Shown here: piece by piece, positions 7,601-9,672 of the stretch
How positions within the stretch are numbered: position 1 is the first letter of the stretch
How the letters are laid out: each line of letters opens with the position of its first letter
NCBI GenBank assembly: GCA_017999075.1
Contig: JAGOBX010000099.1
Location: 1 to 9,672, forward strand
Length of the DNA stretch: 9,672 bases
Source of the DNA: Candidatus Babelota bacterium
GTDB lineage: Bacteria > JAGOBX01
Direction of reading: 5' to 3'
Notes under the pieces: model-generated
What the model was told of the DNA's origin: nothing
The model's input: only the letters and a program-made list of their open reading frames with translations
Databases searched by the model: none
Position numbers and translations under genes: made by a program

Positions 7601-7938
7601 AGGATTTAGGTGTTGATGTATCACCTCAATTTAACGTATTCCCGAACCCTTGGAAAAAAAATGATTCTTTATATGATAACGTAGAATATAAAGGCACTGC
7701 CCGATCAGGGATAAAATTTACAGGTCTTGATAATGAAGCTGACATAAAAATTTTTGACATAAACGGACAACTTATATATTCTGGTAAATGTGAACCGGAT
7801 TATACATACGGATATGGCCAATTTTTATGGGAAGGACAAAATAAGGAAAATCAAAAAGTAAGTTCAGGAGTATATGTTTATGTAACAAGAGATAAAGAAG
7901 GATTGATTAAAAAAGGAAAGATAGCTGTTATAAGATAA
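1663..7938 (+). CDS. Giant secreted repeat protein with FlgD-like / T9SS-type C-terminal domain
   Basis: This 2091-residue exported protein starts at an ATG 10 bases after AAGGGG (1647-1652). Residues 1-25 form a Sec signal peptide: K4/K6, a hydrophobic core at about 8-22, and a cut likely near H-S25|E26. Residues 26-165 are a divergent beta-type unit. Residues 166-1950 hold 13 diverged repeats, probably Ig-like beta-sandwiches, divided by Pro-rich linkers such as 'P-V-P-P' and 'V-P-E-P'. Each repeat has a 'v-D-t-x-x-V-t-i' strand and an 'L-x-E-T-x3-S/T-G-I-Y/F-R-G' motif, with the Glu at 228, 348, 468, 588, 706, 831, 971, 1147, 1333, 1471, 1608, 1739 and 1891. Residues 1987-2091 are a sorting-like domain opening 'V-F-P-N-P-W'. 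No protease, nuclease or carbohydrate-active motif was recognised, so a structural or adhesive surface role is most likely. The exact function is unknown. The adjoining PorV-like gene suggests how it leaves the cell. Confidence 0.88.
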   Translation: MYFKIKSGILFILFITILFLGTLHSEPAGIKDILIFEQVGMSGDTISRTAIGNNLYIKVITNLSAAQINDVRSEDTCLLHIFNTNSGDSIFITFDRKISGDTGSADSTVYEISSQNIITIKNSGWTNNTLNYIGANWSDLIKINIINFSCTKEITVAKPTEPATINYLNFMTSNFETILSSDYHIAMNEFLYLQAVAQNDAEPLMVDSIPVTIKNADGSVIFNVNLFETSKNSGIYNNISTPVKIYDITNIYDYTIKEVRGSYLTVNARNLSDTIYFINPASPTSIIDAKFTDYGFTNVLSGKRYEKPLQVNAWIQAYDKEPYYIDTLVVQIQNSNSNIDSLQLVLIETAKNSGIFRTASVLTIGDNTNQSLNSLKVNYGETVGLLVNGILVDTILINYSFGPDYLTDLYFSVSGFSNKLSDNYHVDKGERLYIEAYGHSGNPDIIDTFFVTVKNNRTSETITVTMTETFKNSGIYRNSDAYTNDYTNSYYKWIGARLGDTISIYSTYGSFSDAVSLITPVPPSNENIIASYFIDENGNFISEDSIAITSKIKIEMLSIDMEPRYSDTKIIYIKNFNNDDSIYVLLTEVSSGKLKNISEITFSGYTNVIEGILRAAEGDRINLIIDGIVRDTIYISVNNPTIFANSFNFITFEGEISSIRTDTSYPSYATVNIELNGIDNNPNIINYIYVTLMNTYNETITIRLNETEYNTGKFRGLFYLRTFTSQYNGYIQANNENDTVGIIYDGINQKRLELKVRKSTDAGRVISLRLKKDGSFFEDLDHQLNFDDVVYVELVAEDSNPNTVDYTDVECFSGPSLDPVAERTISVQLKETDPSSGIFRGTFRLSRLSNDTIDELKITYGNVLTVTSVTDNTKIHTANITIPVEPLVINELKFYTNPSYNEILPDNKQMDFYNVLYIQATASDLNSLNADTVGVVLQDAKLYRTGDQGDSIIEIETYTFTTNNVHFSLVETGKHTGIYRGAISIGPDNLDNELGKIIGTSRSNTILLFWQKDYDNWVDSGKTPATQPVLRSKVKMIQYDQPDYIYAIEFMKNEQYAEVLRTPHLTLGQAIESNISELKYIYVRAYADTKTASDLLEDTIELSLKIYKCDTYGQILWDKVNEDKLSERSDVGSDSDSFNVVTIKLVEVGQNSGIYTNINDVKSILDIYDFGTIGQNVKIDRSLYPYHLLVVEPTIRHAYNTVNYALSGKKAPLNSTDSGTFVADTSYIAFSISPSFIDSINIYESPDYINILTPSERTPEEPYNKLYIKAEDNRDLTDTKIGEISINYFSNDVLKDEIYLHLTVNPNLPIFWTDYTEMQNEYGDTKLRVKLVETTPSSNRYVIDLSSVPTLVTRMDANTPRWTEQNSQLLHVMQGDTIDVQAYNDITKTYVSTKRTLFSSAVNRAPELIGTVKVMNLGYGSEYYQNFLTGKPIYFQAFGSAGKSNTLLVDTVPITVYNLRSGDTISFYLTETAIGSEIYRLDPVKFNYPRLDPDFGLPSDNILQARSGDSIVAICTGSVNSIGRRTNAYFGPRNVASPRKPEQIFAIRLKKDMSGLLDYSPLENFARGTTVCIEMSADIGDNALVDNTYNDVYVENQRGQTITVVLTEDGPATGKYRGSFKLEASTNDTLDEIGLLDSETFAVYHRIATEISSAEYRIGVPEPPVFISSLGLKDNSFANSLMSSTNNTVLDKQQLYIELNGEDKNLNLVDKVDIYILSWEDKNVSTNLLKGMIKINLLETGIHTGKYRGIVKLGDFNDTDQFMIKANQNDILGIIECSMLNDTAYAYPSGITTTFDKIKYYTMSGYADTAWVAVTSSPSLLFGITVKSSDYTQTRNINRSNPIRFGEILYIEAQGDVANHLLIDTTIVTIYGYDINGNVVPGTEVKVELVESEIASGTYRGKVKIAEDQYTNSKLASAYYMENSTYISGSLKKAITDNLTYLDDPYLPIFGPLSSRYFDIKWTFQNLNVAYTTHNNLTVQDLGVDVSPQFNVFPNPWKKNDSLYDNVEYKGTARSGIKFTGLDNEADIKIFDINGQLIYSGKCEPDYTYGYGQFLWEGQNKENQKVSSGVYVYVTRDKEGLIKKGKIAVIR
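3955..4800 (+). repeat. Repeat pair 6-7, first copy of a possible two-unit block duplication
   Basis: Unit 6 opens with R-L-K-K-D (residues 769-773) and has 'N-D-T-I-D-E' starting 19 residues after its motif Glu (E831). It leads through an 'I-P-V-E-P-L-V-I' linker into unit 7, whose motif is E-T-G-K-H-T-G-I-Y-R-G. The same signature order recurs at 6295-7122. Confidence 0.55.
6295..7122 (+). repeat. Repeat pair 11-12, second copy of the possible two-unit block duplication
   Basis: Unit 11 opens with R-L-K-K-D (1548-1552) and has 'N-D-T-L-D-E' starting 19 residues after E1608. It leads through 'V-P-E-P-P-V-F-I' into unit 12, whose motif is E-T-G-I-H-T-G-K-Y-R-G. These features mirror units 6-7 and are absent from the other units. 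Confidence 0.55.
7621..7935 (+). other. C-terminal FlgD-Ig-like / type IX sorting-type domain of the giant protein
   Basis: Residues 1987-2091 open with 'F-N-V-F-P-N-P-W', the 'v-x-v-x-P-N-P' start typical of secretion C-terminal domains. They continue with 'A-D-I-K-I-F-D-I-N-G-Q-L-I-Y', 'F-L-W-E-G-Q-N' and 'V-S-S-G-V-Y-V-Y-V-T', and end 'K-K-G-K-I-A-V-I-R'. This is the strand order of FlgD-like/T9SS type A domains (h-x-I-Y-D-x-x-G-x-x-V ... W-x-G-x-x ... G-x-Y-x-Y ... k-I-x-V-h). In Bacteroidota such domains direct cargo across the outer membrane and may be cleaved and replaced by a surface anchor. Whether it does so here is inferred. Confidence 0.75.
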
Positions 7939-7974
7939 AAATAGATTTAAAAAATAATATGTTAAGACTTTTAT

Positions 7975-7989
7975 GGAGGCAGGTATATG
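7975..7989 (+). promoter_or_regulatory. Strong Shine-Dalgarno for the PorV/PorQ-like gene
   Basis: GGAGG at 7975-7979 lies 7 bases before the ATG at 7987. It is the clearest ribosome binding site in the window and fixes this start. It suggests high translation of the barrel relative to its neighbours. Confidence 0.7.
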
Positions 7990-9081
7990 CAAAAAAAATT
8001 ATACCTTATTTTATACGCATTAATTATTAACTTAATAATAAGTTATCCGTTATTATCAGGAAGTCCAGGAACTGTATCTGCGCTTTTGATGGTTGCGGAT
8101 ATTGCGGCCAGACCTTCGTCATTAGGCGGGGCAATCGGAGCTTTAGGCGATGACATTAATGCAATTAAATATAATCCTGCAGGATTGTGCGGGATAAACC
8201 AGTACGAATTTCAATTTAGTCATTTTGCAAGTTTTGAAGATATAAATTATGAATCAATAATGTTTGGAATTCCATTGTTGAAATATAATTCTGCTGTGGG
8301 AATAAGTCTAGATTTTTTAAATTACGGCGATTTTGAAAAACGTGATATATATGGAGTTGATAAAGGAACTTTTTCAGCTGATGATATGTTATTGACGTTC
8401 GGATACTCCCGCAGATTAAAAAATGAAATTAAAATCGGAGGGAACATAAAATATTTTAGTTCTAAAATTGAAATTGAAAAAGCTGATGCAATGGCAATAG
8501 ATGTGGGCACGTTATATGATGTTGCTGATAATATTACATTGGGGTTAGCCTTTCAGAATTTCGGAGGCAAATTAAAATATATTAACGAAGAAGAAGATTT
8601 ACCGTTAAATTTTAAGTTATCCACTAAGTATTCACCTAAGCGTTTTAAAAATCCGCCTCAGATGCTGTTTGACATTAATATACCAAAAGGACAAAAACCT
8701 AATTTTAATATTGGAATGGAATTTTGGATTAATGAAGCTATTTCAGTACGCGGAGGATATAAAGATAAAGTTGACGAGGGAAGGTTTATAGGCGGCGTTG
8801 GATTCAGATCGACGGTATTTCAGTTGGATTATGCGTATATGTGGGCTGACGAGCTGGATGTATCTCATAGAATATCAGCTTTATTCAGGTTTGGCGGTGA
8901 TAAAAATAGGAATGAATATTTGAAATCCAAGAATAAGGTTTTAAGAAAGAGACCTATCAGAGCCGGAGAATATGATTTTAATTCTATAGAATCGGAACGA
9001 AATCGGAGAACTATAAAATTTGATGATTCAGAACTCAGTGATGAAGTTATATTTTTAACTCCAATGGGAACAATAAAATAA
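7987..9081 (+). CDS. PorV/PorQ family outer-membrane beta-barrel protein
   Basis: This 364-residue protein has a Sec signal peptide (K3/K4, then a hydrophobic stretch at about 5-23) and no lipobox Cys. The mature N-terminus carries the family hallmark at residues 41-67, 'A-R-P-S-S-L-G-G-A-I-G-A-L-G-D-D-I-N-A-I-K-Y-N-P-A-G-L', the counterpart of 'A-R-x-x-x-M-G-G-A-x-x-A-x-x-D-D-x-x-A-x-x-x-N-P-A-G-L' in PorV/PorQ/UPF0164 proteins. Alternating polar and apolar strands with Gly/aromatic ends follow to about 302, where 'I-S-A-L-F-R-F' looks like the final barrel strand. A charged tail of about 62 residues (303-364) follows, which is unusual because barrels normally end at such a Phe. In type IX secretion PorV shuttles C-terminal-domain cargo from the translocon to the attachment complex. 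This gene lies 48 bases after just such a cargo gene. Specific cargo binding is inferred. Confidence 0.85.
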   Translation: MQKKLYLILYALIINLIISYPLLSGSPGTVSALLMVADIAARPSSLGGAIGALGDDINAIKYNPAGLCGINQYEFQFSHFASFEDINYESIMFGIPLLKYNSAVGISLDFLNYGDFEKRDIYGVDKGTFSADDMLLTFGYSRRLKNEIKIGGNIKYFSSKIEIEKADAMAIDVGTLYDVADNITLGLAFQNFGGKLKYINEEEDLPLNFKLSTKYSPKRFKNPPQMLFDINIPKGQKPNFNIGMEFWINEAISVRGGYKDKVDEGRFIGGVGFRSTVFQLDYAYMWADELDVSHRISALFRFGGDKNRNEYLKSKNKVLRKRPIRAGEYDFNSIESERNRRTIKFDDSELSDEVIFLTPMGTIK

Positions 9082-9094
9082 TAACTGATCTGTA

Positions 9095-9646
9095 ATGAAA
9101 AAAAAATCATATTATATAATATTATTGAGCGTTATAATAATACTGATTTTTTATTTTTCATTAAAATTCAAAGAATTTAAAAATTTAAGTGAATATGTTC
9201 AGCCATCAAAGGAAGAATTTGATTTTTTTGAAAAATATATAGAAGATTTGCAAAATATATCAAAAAAAATTTTAATATTGATGGTATTTATACCATTGGT
9301 TATTGGAATTTGGTTAATTTTAAAACTTAAAAATAAATTTTTAAAGTCTGAATCGAATGGAATAGATAAATTAAGAGATATTTCTCTTTTTTTAAAAGAA
9401 TTATCTTTTATCTGCGACGAATTTATTTTAAATGAAAAAATCCAGAAAATAGAAATATTTGAAGATGATGGAAAAATTAAAATTAATCCTGATATTTTTA
9501 AAAACCAGAATTTCAGTTATGTTTTTAAAAAATATGATTTATTAAATATAAATAATATGTTAAAAGATTTAGTCAATGGTAAATATAAAACTAAAATTTT
9601 TTATCAGTTTTTAGAGAATAAAATTACATTATTGAAAAGTTTATAA
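9095..9646 (+). CDS. Hypothetical membrane protein with two transmembrane helices
   Basis: I do not recognise a family for this 183-residue, Lys/Ile/Phe-rich protein. It has two hydrophobic helices, at about 6-23 and 59-77. Basic residues before the first (K2-K4) and after the second (K78, K80 and onward) suggest that both ends are cytoplasmic. The 35-residue loop between them, rich in E, F and Y, would then face the periplasm. The C-terminal 105 residues are charged and mostly helical by composition, with a short 'I-E-I-F-E-D-D-G-K-I-K-I' segment that looks like a beta-hairpin (about 119-130). The gene starts 13 bases after the barrel gene, so it is probably co-transcribed. No clear Shine-Dalgarno precedes the ATG, and translation may depend on coupling. 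A run of nine A follows the start codon. An accessory role at the inner membrane is possible, but nothing in the sequence shows it. Confidence 0.7.
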   Translation: MKKKSYYIILLSVIIILIFYFSLKFKEFKNLSEYVQPSKEEFDFFEKYIEDLQNISKKILILMVFIPLVIGIWLILKLKNKFLKSESNGIDKLRDISLFLKELSFICDEFILNEKIQKIEIFEDDGKIKINPDIFKNQNFSYVFKKYDLLNINNMLKDLVNGKYKTKIFYQFLENKITLLKSL

Positions 9647-9672
9647 AAAAATAATTATTATTCGGATGTTAA

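Noticed and set aside
1663-7938. Enzyme, toxin (RHS-like) or autotransporter
   Set aside because: No RHS YD-repeats, no catalytic motif and no C-terminal barrel. The end matches a FlgD/sorting-type beta-sandwich instead.
9647-9672. Start of another gene at the ATG at 9666
   Set aside because: Only two codons are visible and no Shine-Dalgarno precedes it, so it cannot be supported.
1-9672. tRNA, rRNA, insertion sequence, integrase or attachment site
   Set aside because: No GC-rich structured RNA segment, transposase-like frame or flanking direct repeats were seen. Base composition is uniformly AT-rich.

Overview
The window comes from a very AT-rich bacterium. It probably has an outer membrane, because it encodes a PorV/PorQ-type beta-barrel and type IV pilin-like proteins with prepilin leaders. 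A giant secreted repeat protein with a FlgD/T9SS-type C-terminal domain, next to a PorV-like barrel in an AT-rich genome, recalls Elusimicrobiota and similar poorly cultured diderm lineages (inference, not testable here). All genes are on the + strand and tightly packed. The only gene-free gap above 100 bases is 958-1064. No stretch above 300 bases lacks a gene.

Left block (1-957): the C-terminal end of a Ppx/GppA-type phosphatase, then two small type IV pilin-like (minor pilin / pseudopilin) genes. Each junction is a 4-base stop/start overlap (ATGA at 119-122, TTGA at 499-502), so the three look like one translationally coupled unit.

Gap 958-1064: an A7T7 tract, a plausible sigma70-type promoter, inverted repeats near the expected transcription start and a G-run ribosome binding site. 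This probably starts a second transcription unit.

Right block (1065-9646): a cytoplasmic TPR protein, a 2091-residue exported protein, a PorV/PorQ-like outer-membrane barrel and a small two-helix membrane protein, with gaps of only 13-48 bases. The giant protein has a signal peptide, a divergent N-terminal unit, 13 diverged repeats of about 120 residues marked by an 'E-T-x3-S/T-G-I/K-Y/F-R-G' motif, and a C-terminal FlgD-like/sorting-type domain. In Bacteroidota, PorV binds cargo that carries such C-terminal domains during type IX secretion. The adjacent barrel here therefore suggests a dedicated cargo/carrier pair that exports and anchors a long filament-like surface protein. That link is inference from gene order and domain type. 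The TPR protein and the last membrane protein are possible accessory factors with no recognised function.

Bases 9647-9672 after the last stop hold nothing I can assign.
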